Positions 15,419 through 24,677 of a DNA stretch of 26,342 nucleotides are shown here, piece by piece (position 1 is the stretch's first letter; every line of letters starts with the position of its first letter). The stretch is from a virus. Made by a program: the position numbers and the translations under genes. The notes under the pieces were generated by a model. It was not told the DNA's origin. It saw nothing but the letters and a program-made list of their open reading frames with translations, and ran no database searches. The DNA is taken from the IMG/VR virus record IMGVR_UViG_3300017967_000175, positions 1-26,342 of that record. One strand, written 5' to 3'.

Positions 15419-17577
15419 TTAATTTAAATACAGTTTCACCGCTAACATTTAACGAGTTTAGAAATTATTATAAAAGGTATAATAATTTTAATGAGCTAAA
15501 AGATTTATACAGTCAATATCTTGCTGATTATAGAAGTAATAAAAGTACAACTACTACAAGTGATAATAACTATATATCAGATAATTATAAAGAGTTTATT
15601 CGTAATGTAGATAATAATGATTTAAACAATGAAGTAAAAGAGTTTTTAAGTAATCTAGATTATAATAATCCATATGAACTCGATATAGCTGCTCATTATG
15701 TGTCTGATAATCTAAAAAGAGAGTTTACAAGATTAAAAACATATAGAGATGAATTAAAGTTTGTAAAAACAAAAAACAATCTTAAAACATCTAAAAAGGG
15801 TATTGAAATATATTTAAAGAACTTAATTGCTCGTTTGTTGAGTCAAGATAGTTTTATTAAAAATAATACTGATGTAACATCAGTTAACTTAAAAGAGATT
15901 ATTAATAAGCTCTCTATAAAATTCACCCAGTATTGTGCTAGTGAAATTGAAGTAACAGATAATATAACTGAAATAGAAAATAGTATAAAAGATACTATTG
16001 ATGATAGAGTTAAACAAGAATCTAAAAAAACTATACAAGTTCTTAATGTTACCAGTAAGGGAAAAAAATTATTACTTAGAACTAATACTAAAAAGAAGAT
16101 TTCAATTAATCAATTGTATACTGACCCTTTAAGGTTACCAGAGAGATTTTTTGCTAACGAAAATAAAACAATTGATAATTTAAACATTAATATCAAAGCA
16201 AAATTATTGGGTAAATACCTTGAAACAGATTTTTATTTTCTATCCGGTGATACTACAAAATACGAATTAACTAAAGTTATTTCAGTAGAAAATAGCGGTA
16301 GTTACTACAATAGATATAATCCAATTGTTTCTAATAAGTATGGTACTTTAATTAAAAAGGATAAAATACCATTTCAATTAAGCTTTCATAATGCTGGTTT
16401 AGCTCAGTCCTTATCTAAAAACTTAACATTTAATGTTAATGTATCAGCTGTGGATGGAGAATTTTATTTACCTGATCCTACTAAAGTACAGAGAGGGATA
16501 GGTCTCAGACCATCTAGTACAGAAAAGAATTCCCCGATTAATTTTATAAGTGATAATTTTTGGATAAAAAATAACGATCTTGATAGTATCAAAGTTAGTG
16601 ATATTGATACTCTAAAATCATATGGATATCAATCAAAAGAAAATTCATTAAAGTATACATCAACAGGTATCAATAGAGCTGAAGATGAAGTGAGTTTTTG
16701 GTCTGGTTCACAACAAAACATATGGAAGAATAGTGATGTATACAAACGGGAAGCACTCAACACTTGGCCAGAAGCTGAACGATTAGAAGACTTATTAATT
16801 AAAAATGAAACAGCTGTTGTATTAAAAAATGATATATACGGTAATGAATTTGTTTTGTATAAAAGTGTTAGTCCTAAAAGATATGCAGGAACAAGCTATA
16901 CTTTATATAATGAATCAGCTACCAGTACAGAAGACCTAACAAGCTGTGAATTATACGATGGATTGTACTTTAATAGTGTACTAAGCGCTATCACAGCAGC
17001 TGCACCGTCAGAATACACTAGCTTGACAGGTATGTACGATACTGTTTTAACTAACGATGTATCAACATGTCTAGGAGATGGTGGTTTTTTCGCGCCTTTA
17101 AGTACTGTAGATTGTAGTGCGGTATCAGGAGACGACTTAGTAGATGCTTATTATTTCGAAGGTCATCCATGTCCTGCTTCAGAGTTCGCGAGTATATACT
17201 TTGGTAGATATACAGTAAATAGTTTCAATACTGTTTCTATACCTAGTGGTTTCACTACATCTTATGAACTTACAAGCTTACAGAACCCATCTGTAAGTAC
17301 AATACCATTATATAATCAGAAATACATAACCGCTGGTTCATTATTTGTTAGAGATATAAGCTCACAAAAAGTATATACATTCTATGAGAAATTAAGTGGA
17401 GTATTAGGCAAATTATCTACAACTGTTAAAAATGCTATTAGTTCAAATGAAGTTGTAAACTTTGACGTTATTGGTAATACTTTATACATACAAACTTCCG
17501 CAAATACATTTACAGAGAGTTACACATATGATGGAACAGAGTTTAAACTTTCTCTTCCGTCGAATTCTATTATTTAA
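15415..17577 (+). CDS. Large virion structural protein, probably baseplate
   Basis: This protein has 720 residues. Residues 1-220 are helical and rich in Asn, Lys and acidic residues (NEFRNYYKRYNNFNELKDLYSQYLADY). The rest is beta-rich, with IDNLNINIKAKLLGKYLETDFYFLSGDT, a stretch FWSGSQQNIWKNSDVYKREALNTWPEAERLEDLL, a Cys- and Gly-containing middle (around LGDGGFFAPL), and a C-terminus with VVNFDVIGNTLYIQTSANTFTESYTYDGTEF. That last segment reads like a beta-propeller blade, and the start of the next protein reads like its continuation. It starts by ATGA overlap with the PKD gene. The position in the T4-like order is that of gp7/gp8; homology is not visible. Confidence 0.8.
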   Translation: MINLNTVSPLTFNEFRNYYKRYNNFNELKDLYSQYLADYRSNKSTTTTSDNNYISDNYKEFIRNVDNNDLNNEVKEFLSNLDYNNPYELDIAAHYVSDNLKREFTRLKTYRDELKFVKTKNNLKTSKKGIEIYLKNLIARLLSQDSFIKNNTDVTSVNLKEIINKLSIKFTQYCASEIEVTDNITEIENSIKDTIDDRVKQESKKTIQVLNVTSKGKKLLLRTNTKKKISINQLYTDPLRLPERFFANENKTIDNLNINIKAKLLGKYLETDFYFLSGDTTKYELTKVISVENSGSYYNRYNPIVSNKYGTLIKKDKIPFQLSFHNAGLAQSLSKNLTFNVNVSAVDGEFYLPDPTKVQRGIGLRPSSTEKNSPINFISDNFWIKNNDLDSIKVSDIDTLKSYGYQSKENSLKYTSTGINRAEDEVSFWSGSQQNIWKNSDVYKREALNTWPEAERLEDLLIKNETAVVLKNDIYGNEFVLYKSVSPKRYAGTSYTLYNESATSTEDLTSCELYDGLYFNSVLSAITAAAPSEYTSLTGMYDTVLTNDVSTCLGDGGFFAPLSTVDCSAVSGDDLVDAYYFEGHPCPASEFASIYFGRYTVNSFNTVSIPSGFTTSYELTSLQNPSVSTIPLYNQKYITAGSLFVRDISSQKVYTFYEKLSGVLGKLSTTVKNAISSNEVVNFDVIGNTLYIQTSANTFTESYTYDGTEFKLSLPSNSII

Positions 17578-17578
17578 T

Positions 17579-17586
17579 AGTAAATA
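17579..17586 (+). promoter_or_regulatory. Weak late promoter-like box AGTAAATA
   Basis: The box lies in the 19-bp gap before the lectin-like gene, 10 nt before its ATG. It differs from TATAAATA at the first two bases, and the spacing is longer than at the other starts. It is supported only by position. Confidence 0.3.
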
Positions 17587-17596
17587 TTTTATATAA

Positions 17597-19075
17597 ATGT
17601 TCGAAAGTAAACAATCAGATTATTGGTATAAAGAGGACACTAAGGAGTTTTTAGTATGTGCTATCACGTCCGTGTCAGCAGAAGGCCCGCCTTGTAAAGG
17701 GGATCTGATAGCTCACTTTCCATGTATATATAGTATCGATCGAGATACTAATAGAAAAAAGCTTATATTTCCAAATGATGTAAGTGACTGTAGTAGCGCA
17801 CAATTAACAGCAGAAGATTCCCCTGGTTATGTATACTCTTTTGTACCTGAAACAAGTGCAGATATAAACCTAAGTGAAATTTCTAAACCTGTTATTTCAT
17901 ATAACGAGAGATCAGATTTTTACAATATTACATACTTAGGTAAATATACTGACTCTGCTGATGGGTTTGCTATATTCTCATACATATTCCAATATGTTAA
18001 TGAGTTTATGTACCCGGTACATAGTAGAGTAATATTACCCGAAAGTAAAAATACAGATTTAAATTTTACTTTTGCAGACGGTAACTTGCATAAAGATTAT
18101 TTCATACAAGGGAACGAGACTAAAGGAGAGAATACTTTGTTCGGTATACTCACAGCAGAACGGCCTCCTAACTATATGTTTAGGCCTTTTCATTATAATA
18201 ATGATCTTAAATTTAGTACTATAACATACGCTACAACTTCAACAGAAGTAACTGCAAACTCAACTCTACCTATGGGGTATGCAGGAGGTTTTATTGCTAA
18301 GAAAAAAGAAACACCTAGTTATAAAACAAATAATTGCATACGAGTTGATTTCACGTGTAAGTCTTACACGCTTACAGGTAATGATCAGTTAGGATTTTTA
18401 AGTACAAGATCAACTAGTGGTTCTCCTGTATCATCATATAGATCAATCAAACAATATACTCTTAGTGCAGGGCCTGCTGAAGGTTTTTGTGTTTTCTTTT
18501 ATACCCCAGATAGTGAGACAGAACTTCAATTGAATGGAGTTAATAGTTCTCTAGGTTATTGTCCTTCAGATTATAACCAATTTGAAGCTGGTGGGTCAGC
18601 ACTATTCGGTACCGATGGCATAAACTTAAGCGGTTATATTGGAGTTGCATTTGATATAGCTGGTAATTTTTGTACAACAACAGAAGGTAAAAATGGCAAA
18701 TATGATGGAACTACGTTTACACAAACTGCATGTTGTATAGGAGTTCGTTCAGGGGTTGATAATGAATATAAAGCTATTGGTCAGTCAAGTCAAATTACAA
18801 CTGTAGCTTTACATGAAACCGTCGCGGACGCTGGTGACGCTGTTTATAGAGATTTTAGAGTAGAACTTTCAAGACAAGCCAAGGTTTTAATTGTATCAGG
18901 AAAACTAAGCACAGATACAGAGTATACCGAGCTATATAGATTGAATATGTCGACTTTACCAAATTATAGTTTTAATATACCAGATAAACTAAAAGTCGGG
19001 TTAAGCTGTACTACCTCTGAAAAGGTTTTTAATTTTGAGCTAAAGAGCTTCAAAGTAGAAGGGATAACTGATTAA
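17597..19075 (+). CDS. Virion protein with C-terminal L-type-lectin-like domain
   Basis: This protein has 492 residues with 12 cysteines. Residues 1-160 look like propeller-type strands (YWYKEDTKEFLVCAITSV, then FYNITYLGKYTDSADGFAIFSYIF). From about residue 225 to the end the pattern resembles a concanavalin/L-type lectin sandwich: AGGFIAKKK, NNCIRVDFTCKS, the pair AEGFCVFFYT (294-303) and LSGYIGVAFDIAGNF (344-358), which mirrors the DGFAFFL ... GVEFD..GN signature, and a final strand set with VGLSC...FNFELKSFKV. Such domains bind carbohydrates, so this may be a receptor-binding or auxiliary adhesin. It is followed by a gene overlapping its stop by one base (TAATG). Confidence 0.75.
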   Translation: MFESKQSDYWYKEDTKEFLVCAITSVSAEGPPCKGDLIAHFPCIYSIDRDTNRKKLIFPNDVSDCSSAQLTAEDSPGYVYSFVPETSADINLSEISKPVISYNERSDFYNITYLGKYTDSADGFAIFSYIFQYVNEFMYPVHSRVILPESKNTDLNFTFADGNLHKDYFIQGNETKGENTLFGILTAERPPNYMFRPFHYNNDLKFSTITYATTSTEVTANSTLPMGYAGGFIAKKKETPSYKTNNCIRVDFTCKSYTLTGNDQLGFLSTRSTSGSPVSSYRSIKQYTLSAGPAEGFCVFFYTPDSETELQLNGVNSSLGYCPSDYNQFEAGGSALFGTDGINLSGYIGVAFDIAGNFCTTTEGKNGKYDGTTFTQTACCIGVRSGVDNEYKAIGQSSQITTVALHETVADAGDAVYRDFRVELSRQAKVLIVSGKLSTDTEYTELYRLNMSTLPNYSFNIPDKLKVGLSCTTSEKVFNFELKSFKVEGITD

Positions 19076-20067
19076 TGAAAACTACAACCTATACCCTAAG
19101 TACAAATCAACAAACTTCTACTGCTACAGTTAGTACTTTATCTCAAAGTATGACAGGAACTACAACAGTTACGTTTAGTTTAAGCGATATTGATCAAAGT
19201 CAATCTCCAGTAGATAAAATAATTGTTACCTTTTATGATGATAGAGAATTAGTATTCAATAGAGACCTTAGTAGTTCTACTGATGCAAAATCTTTAAGCT
19301 CAACTACTTTCACACAGGTTGTACATAGTGAGTTAATTAATAGCTGTGAAAAACCTGTAGAGATATTATTACACAGAGATGATGGTATAACAGACTTTTA
19401 TACTATTGAATTCAAAATGTTTAAAAGTATTCTTGATGATTATGTAGATATCAATCTGATAAAAACGGATTTTATTGATACTGATGTATCTCAAGATAAT
19501 ATCTTGCTTACTTTTGAAGGAGATGATCCTGGGTTAGTTGGTACTAATGTATTAAGTACAAACCAAGCTGAATATTTCTACTTTGGATCTGGTACTACTG
19601 CTACTAGCTCTTGCTCTACAGAAGTTGGCTTTGAGGATGAATACGATTTTGTTCAAGCAGCTTTGAGTTATGCTACGTTCGATGTATCTGCTGCAGGATG
19701 TATGGACGGTAAGTTCAGATTGAAATATCGTACCCGTACTGGTATAGGAACTGCAAACTATCCAGGTCTAGGAGATTTTATACCAGCAATCCCTAATACT
19801 CAGTTCGTACACGTTACAGGATATCTAAATTGGCATCCTGATGAAGAAACAACTGTAAAGAATATTAGTGTTCCGTTGATTGATGTATACGGAACAGATC
19901 TAACTGCAGGAACAAATATTTATTTTGAGAATGTATCTACAGGTGTAGGTACATCCTTAATGCCAGTCTCAGCAGGTTATTTCTTCGTTGATCTATATGA
20001 TCTCGAAGGATGTGAAACTGTTAATATAGCAACAAGCACATTAACAGCTTATATAACTTATAAGTAA
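19075..20067 (+). CDS. Beta-rich virion protein of unknown function
   Basis: This protein has 330 residues and no recognised domain. It starts with a Thr/Ser-rich N-terminus (TTTYTLSTNQQTSTATVSTL), then repeated short strands with polar loops (VDKIIVTFYDDRELVFNRDL, then IEILLHRDD-like), and a C-terminal part with GKFRLKYRTRTG, FVHVTGYLNWHPDEE and VSAGYFFVDLYDL. The composition (few Lys, many Ser/Thr/Asp) is typical of tail fibre or baseplate accessory proteins. It starts within the stop of the lectin-like gene and is followed by a fibre gene with its own late box. Function is inferred only from neighbours. Confidence 0.78.
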   Translation: MKTTTYTLSTNQQTSTATVSTLSQSMTGTTTVTFSLSDIDQSQSPVDKIIVTFYDDRELVFNRDLSSSTDAKSLSSTTFTQVVHSELINSCEKPVEILLHRDDGITDFYTIEFKMFKSILDDYVDINLIKTDFIDTDVSQDNILLTFEGDDPGLVGTNVLSTNQAEYFYFGSGTTATSSCSTEVGFEDEYDFVQAALSYATFDVSAAGCMDGKFRLKYRTRTGIGTANYPGLGDFIPAIPNTQFVHVTGYLNWHPDEETTVKNISVPLIDVYGTDLTAGTNIYFENVSTGVGTSLMPVSAGYFFVDLYDLEGCETVNIATSTLTAYITYK

Positions 20068-20074
20068 ATAAAGG

Positions 20075-20082
20075 AATAAATA
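20075..20082 (+). promoter_or_regulatory. Late promoter-like box AATAAATA for the fibre gene
   Basis: The box differs from TATAAATA only at the first base and lies 5 nt before the ATG at 20088, with flank ATTATATGG like those at 3292 and 10957. An AAGGA at 20071-20075 could instead act as a distant ribosome binding site (12 nt). Confidence 0.6.
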
Positions 20083-20087
20083 ATTAT

Positions 20088-20912
20088 ATGGCTTTAGAAG
20101 ATGAAATTATAAACATAGAAGACCTAGAAATTGCCAGTGAAATAAAAATCGGTGACTTCGTACTTTTGGAAACAACTGATGGTACCAAACTTATCGATTT
20201 TAAAGATTTTATTATAGGTGCTGATAATGTGACCTTCTTTGATAAAATATCAAGTACGTACTTACAATCATCTGATATATCTGCTATTAGCGCAAAGACA
20301 TTAAATAATGAGTCTCTTTTATCTTCTATAAGTGGAGTTAATAACGTTACTGATAGATTAGAAACAAGAATTAATTCAGTTGAGAGTTCATTAATTACCT
20401 TTATTGATAGTCTTAGTGTCACATCTTTAACTGATGCAGATATAACTAGTAATACAAATGCTAAAGTTGGTTTCACTGTATCAAATGCTTCTTCTTTAAG
20501 TCTTGAAAGGTCATATGGTAAAGTTAGATTCAGTACAATAGACTTCCAAGGAACTGGTTTAACAGAAGGAGCTGACGCGGATATATATCTAGGAGACAGT
20601 GGCCAAGGTTTCTTTTATAAAGCTAAAGGTTCATACGGTTTACTTCTAAATGGCATGATCAATGCTTCTATTCTGCGATATACATCAGGTAAAAAATTAT
20701 TATATTTAAAGAAAAACGATACCGTTGTAGCATCTTATGCTCTGAGTTTTACATACGATGGATCAATAAGTAGAACAGTACATGCGGATCAAGGAAGCTT
20801 TAACTTTTCTATCTATATTAATTTAGTAGCTGGCGATAAAATTACTCTCACGTTTGGAGAGAAAAACACTACAATTAAAGAAGCAACATTTTCTGGAGTC
20901 AGAGTTGGATAA
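20088..20912 (+). CDS. Fibre protein with C1q-like C-terminal domain
   Basis: This protein has 274 residues. The N-terminus (ININ-like IEDLEIASEIKIGDFVLLETTDGTKLIDFKDFI, 10-43) is the kind of module that phage fibres use to attach to the particle. A coiled coil with heptads follows at about 83-110 (VNNVTDRLETRINSVESSL). Residues 145-274 resemble the C1q/TNF-type jelly roll: KKLLYLKKNDTVVASY, then IYINLVAGDKITLTF and a final ATFSGVRV strand. Proteins of this design are trimers whose distal jelly roll binds receptors. The gene has its own late box and overlaps the next start by one base (TAATG). Assignment as a short fibre or spike is likely but not proven. Confidence 0.75.
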   Translation: MALEDEIINIEDLEIASEIKIGDFVLLETTDGTKLIDFKDFIIGADNVTFFDKISSTYLQSSDISAISAKTLNNESLLSSISGVNNVTDRLETRINSVESSLITFIDSLSVTSLTDADITSNTNAKVGFTVSNASSLSLERSYGKVRFSTIDFQGTGLTEGADADIYLGDSGQGFFYKAKGSYGLLLNGMINASILRYTSGKKLLYLKKNDTVVASYALSFTYDGSISRTVHADQGSFNFSIYINLVAGDKITLTFGEKNTTIKEATFSGVRVG

Positions 20913-23900
20913 TGAAGGTAGTAACTTTCAATACAGAGTCAGTTAAGCCAGTAAAGCTTAAACACTCAGCAGATAAGACCCTCGTATACAAAGGAGAGCC
21001 TGAGAACTTCAATTTTGGGCTTCATCTTCAAACATATAATGTATTTGAAGATATTAAAGATAGAAGTACTAATTACAATACAGCTTACTTTCTATCTGAT
21101 CTTTATAGTCTGAGCTCTATTATTGAACTAGATACACCGTATACTTTAACTAGTGATTCTAAGTTTACTACATATCTAAAAAATGGAGACAATTATGCTA
21201 AAGCATCGTCTAGTAGTAGTGAGTTAACTTATGATTCTAATTTTAATACTTTAAGCTCTCAATACTTTTTTACCCTCAATATAAGCACAAATAGGTATCT
21301 ATACATTACAAAAGAAATAAATGATACTACTTATTATGCATACTGTTCAAGTGAGTTAATTTATTTATCAGCTGATGTACCTAGTGTAAGCTCACACTTA
21401 TTTGAGTTTGTAGTTGAAGATAATAAACTCAAATTATTTCCATATAAAGATATAGCGAATCCATCAAATAAATACCAAGTTATATTTTCTAATGTTTTAG
21501 AATTAACAGGTACTACAGCAGGTAATGTTGTTAGTTCAGTTATAGATATTAATAGAAATGTTTTAACCAAACTCAAAGGAGCTCTTAATAATACTTTTAG
21601 TTATTATATCTCTAGTTTTAATAGAGATAATGTTGGTTTAAATTTAAACACTACGACAAAGACAGTAAGTAATAACTACCTTGGCTTTACAAATAACTAC
21701 ACTTTAAATTATTCAAGTAATGATTGGTGTGTTGATTTCGATACTTTACCGTTAAAGAATCAAGCTACATTAGAAGAGTATTATTCCCCTAATAATCACT
21801 ATAACTCACAGCCTAGTAACCTCAATAGAGAGTATGAAAAAATATTCTCAGGTAACAATCAAAATGAAGGTTATGATAAGTTATATCTCTCTTATAACAT
21901 AGGTACAAAAGATATTCATTTTCCACCATCTAAGCTGACTTACTTTACAACACCATCAAGTATATCTCCTTATACTAAGTTAAATATAAATGATTCTAAA
22001 ATAGATAATATAGGAGCTATACCTGGTAATAATCCTCTAGTTGCTGATAAAGTATTCAAGAGAAGATTTGATTTTAAAAATAATAACTTTACTGATGACG
22101 TTAATGCTACCTATTTGTGTAGTTGGTTATCTGGTAACACAGACGGAGATAGACTATGGGTAGATAGGTACTATAATCCAGATTCAATAAACTTCTCGGC
22201 CGCCATGTCTGGAACAGCGTTTTATAATACTGTTACATCAGCTAGCGCTCAAACAACTCATGTGTTTGATATTAGTTCTAGATTAACGTTTGAGAAGAAT
22301 AACGATTACGCATACTATCATATAGGTGAGGTAGATTACCTCAATCATATAAACTCACTCAAGAAATTTGAACTATCTCAAGATATAGAGATTCTATCCA
22401 ATAAAGGCGCAGTAACAACATTTGATTATGCTAAAGAAGATATTGAACTAGATTTAAATGGGGATAGATTCGGTAGGTTTAAAACAAATCATAAGGGGGA
22501 TATTTCTTTATCTTTTTGGTTGAGCGCTAATGATTATTCTCTTCCTCTTGGTTATAAGATATTAGGTAATTACTTTGAAGAAGGTTTTGGTATATTCAAT
22601 ACTGATTTTGTCACGCCGAATATTTTTATTCCAGTTGGTAATAAACTATTATTACTCAACAATGAATTAGAGATATATGATGAGATTGAAGTTCTAGAAG
22701 GTAACACTCCAGTCAATATTAAAGGCATCGGCCGTAAAGATAACTTTAGTGAGTTTTATATCTTAGGAGAAAACAACGTAATTTATATTTACAATAGTAA
22801 TCCAAACTTAGTAAGTAAAGTAACTAACTTATCTAGTTATAGTAGTATTGTTATAGATGATATTGATGTAACTAAAGATAGATTTTATGTAGGTTTAAAT
22901 CCATCAGGATCTAAGGGATACTTCTATTATGATTCTTCTGATAATAGTACTCATATAAGAAGATCTGTAAGCGCAGACTCTTTTGGAGATAAGAATAAGA
23001 TATTTGTTAATCCAGCAAACAATGCTATTAGTTTCTACAAAGCTGACTCTGAAATAGAAACAGGTAATGAAATAGCTATTGATGGAGATAAGAACACATA
23101 TACTATTAGACAGAAGTCTCCTACTCAAAGAAACATACCTTATAACCTAGTATATAAGAACAGCTTTATTGATAATACAACAAACACTATACAAGTAACT
23201 GGTGGTAATGTTGAGTCTGTTTTAACTAACGTTATTGTAGATGACGAAGATTACATTATTACGCTACATGATAAGAATAGAATATCCAAACTTAAAACAA
23301 CTAGAAAATTAGTAACCTTCAAAGACTTAACTTTCTTAGATAATAATACTACAAAATATATTGATGTTATTCTAGACTTCGAAGGTAAGAACTATGTTAA
23401 GTATTATCTAATAGTAGAAAAGTTTTCCAATAAAACTCTTTTACATAAAATTGATAAGAACTTTAATCTAGTTAAAACTAAGAGTCTTGGATCTAGAATA
23501 GTTAATAACTTGAACTTAACTAAGTCAATCACCAGTTACTACTTCTTAAAGAAATACAATGCATGTAAGAATAAGCTCAAAGTAGTTCTAAAAGCTAAAC
23601 CTAAGTTTACTAAAACTGGTGGCTTCAAAAAGACAGAAGCTAATATCGTATATGATATCTCTCAGCTTAACTCTGGATATAATCACTTTGCGGTCAATGT
23701 AAGTTTAAAACTAGGTTATATGGATCTATATGTCAATGGTTACAAATATCAGCGACGTACGTTCAGTCCTGGTACATTCTTACTTGATAATCCATTAGGG
23801 TCTGGTATATTCCTTGGAGCCTTAAGCACTCCTTATTATCTAACCTTTTCAAGTAGATTACAACAACCAGGTAAGTATTTCTTGAGAGACTTAAAGCTCA

Positions 23901-24208
23901 AAGGGTTTAAAATGTACAGTAAGGTGTTAGACTTCTATGAAATTAGATCTCACTATAATTATCACAATTTCAATAGAGATACAGTATGGTCATTACCTAT
24001 TGGTCAGAGAACATATATAGACACAATAGATAGAGTATATAAGTTTAACTTACCTGAGAAGAACACTAATACGTTTGATATTGATATCAAGAACTTAGGT
24101 ATCCCAGATACTACTTTACAACAGAAGATTAAGGATGAGATTAAGAAAGAAATTCCTAAGCTAGTTCCTTACTATGATACTCTGAAAGATGTTAATATTA
24201 ATAGTTAA
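20912..24208 (+). CDS. Giant virion adhesin-like protein with LamG-like sandwich and internal propeller-like insert
   Basis: This protein has 1098 residues, the largest gene here. Residues 1-510 are Asn/Ser/Tyr-rich and beta-structured. From residue 518 comes DRFGRFKTNHKGDISLSFWLSANDY..., the usual opening of a LamG or concanavalin-type sandwich, followed by YKILGNYFEEGFGIF. Its expected second half (YNHFAVNV at 923-930, MDLYVNGYKYQRRTF at 937-951) appears more than 350 residues later. The intervening segment has propeller-like repeats (for example NKLLLLNNELEIYDEI and NNVIYIYNSNPNLV). The final 130 residues are Lys-rich. The protein is presumably exposed on the baseplate or fibre and binds host surface sugars or proteins. 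It converges on the minus-strand accessory genes with a 4-bp overlap. Confidence 0.78.
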   Translation: MKVVTFNTESVKPVKLKHSADKTLVYKGEPENFNFGLHLQTYNVFEDIKDRSTNYNTAYFLSDLYSLSSIIELDTPYTLTSDSKFTTYLKNGDNYAKASSSSSELTYDSNFNTLSSQYFFTLNISTNRYLYITKEINDTTYYAYCSSELIYLSADVPSVSSHLFEFVVEDNKLKLFPYKDIANPSNKYQVIFSNVLELTGTTAGNVVSSVIDINRNVLTKLKGALNNTFSYYISSFNRDNVGLNLNTTTKTVSNNYLGFTNNYTLNYSSNDWCVDFDTLPLKNQATLEEYYSPNNHYNSQPSNLNREYEKIFSGNNQNEGYDKLYLSYNIGTKDIHFPPSKLTYFTTPSSISPYTKLNINDSKIDNIGAIPGNNPLVADKVFKRRFDFKNNNFTDDVNATYLCSWLSGNTDGDRLWVDRYYNPDSINFSAAMSGTAFYNTVTSASAQTTHVFDISSRLTFEKNNDYAYYHIGEVDYLNHINSLKKFELSQDIEILSNKGAVTTFDYAKEDIELDLNGDRFGRFKTNHKGDISLSFWLSANDYSLPLGYKILGNYFEEGFGIFNTDFVTPNIFIPVGNKLLLLNNELEIYDEIEVLEGNTPVNIKGIGRKDNFSEFYILGENNVIYIYNSNPNLVSKVTNLSSYSSIVIDDIDVTKDRFYVGLNPSGSKGYFYYDSSDNSTHIRRSVSADSFGDKNKIFVNPANNAISFYKADSEIETGNEIAIDGDKNTYTIRQKSPTQRNIPYNLVYKNSFIDNTTNTIQVTGGNVESVLTNVIVDDEDYIITLHDKNRISKLKTTRKLVTFKDLTFLDNNTTKYIDVILDFEGKNYVKYYLIVEKFSNKTLLHKIDKNFNLVKTKSLGSRIVNNLNLTKSITSYYFLKKYNACKNKLKVVLKAKPKFTKTGGFKKTEANIVYDISQLNSGYNHFAVNVSLKLGYMDLYVNGYKYQRRTFSPGTFLLDNPLGSGIFLGALSTPYYLTFSSRLQQPGKYFLRDLKLKGFKMYSKVLDFYEIRSHYNYHNFNRDTVWSLPIGQRTYIDTIDRVYKFNLPEKNTNTFDIDIKNLGIPDTTLQQKIKDEIKKEIPKLVPYYDTLKDVNINS

Positions 24209-24423
24209 CGACCAGATAAGAAGTGCGCTTTAATGTTATTTAAATCATTTAGAAACTCTCTATAACAAGATACCGTAACAGCGTCGGCATTTTCCATAAT
24301 CAATTGCTGTCCACCAAATTGATACTTCTCTACTAGAGTCTGATACTTACTAATAGCACTATTAATTGCTTGAAGAGTTAAAGTTGGTTTAATACGCTCA
24401 AATTCACTTATATTCATATTCAT
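24205..24423 (-). CDS. Small unknown protein
   Basis: This is a 72-residue helical protein (SEFERIKPTLTLQAINSAISKYQTLVEKYQ, then AVTVSCYREFLNDLNNIKAHFL), with no recognised family. The start at 24423 is chosen because AAGG lies 6 nt upstream, just after the stop of the zinc-ribbon gene. A second in-frame ATG at 24417 lies 5 nt after a GATAAATA box and would be the leaderless start of a late transcript. A TTG at 24441 would overlap the upstream gene and is less likely. The gene overlaps the end of the giant adhesin gene by 4 bp. Confidence 0.7.
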   Translation of the reverse strand: MNMNISEFERIKPTLTLQAINSAISKYQTLVEKYQFGGQQLIMENADAVTVSCYREFLNDLNNIKAHFLSGR

Positions 24424-24430
24424 ATTTATC
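24423..24430 (-). promoter_or_regulatory. Late promoter-like box GATAAATA inside the start region of the small gene
   Basis: The box is one base off consensus on the minus strand. It overlaps the first ATG (24423) and lies 5 nt before the second in-frame ATG (24417), the spacing seen at other late genes. AAGG just upstream may serve the first ATG when the gene is read from further upstream. Confidence 0.45.
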
Positions 24431-24431
24431 C

Positions 24432-24677
24432 TTATGCGCAAATGTGTTTACTAAAATTCTTAACTGCACTACGAGCTCCGTTAGGCTGATAATACTTCTT
24501 CTGCTCAGACCAACACTCAGATGACATAATCTGAATAACAGGAGCAGTCTTATGCGACCAATTCATAGTACCTTTATACCTAGATACATCAGGCCGCCTA
24601 AAAGCACATGCCTTACAAGACGTCAATCCGAATTCTACACGAGCCGTTTCAATATCTTTACCACAAGAGCATTTCAT
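24432..24677 (-). CDS. Small zinc-ribbon protein, DksA/TraR-like N-terminus
   Basis: This protein has 81 residues. It opens with C-x-C-G-K-x-I-x-x-x-R (Cys3, Cys5) and has C-x-x-C at residues 21 and 24, the spacing of the C-terminal zinc finger of DksA/TraR (C..CG..I...R ... C..C). DksA-type proteins act in the secondary channel of RNA polymerase, but here the coiled coil is absent, so this may only be a zinc-binding module. Residues 30-81 contain a Trp- and His-rich part (NWSHKTAPVIQI) without a known match. A TATAAACA box at 24679-24686 lies 2 nt before the ATG, closer than the late boxes elsewhere. The small unknown gene follows 8 bp after its stop. Confidence 0.72.
   Translation of the reverse strand: MKCSCGKDIETARVEFGLTSCKACAFRRPDVSRYKGTMNWSHKTAPVIQIMSSECWSEQKKYYQPNGARSAVKNFSKHICA

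Noticed and set aside
21362-21369. Antisense GATAAATA within the giant adhesin gene
   Set aside because: The only minus-strand frame nearby begins at another place and overlaps a well-supported plus-strand gene.
24424-24441. TTG start extending the small gene at 24205-24423
   Set aside because: It would overlap the zinc-ribbon gene and lies upstream of the AAGG site. Two ATG codons closer to the promoter and binding site are better starts.
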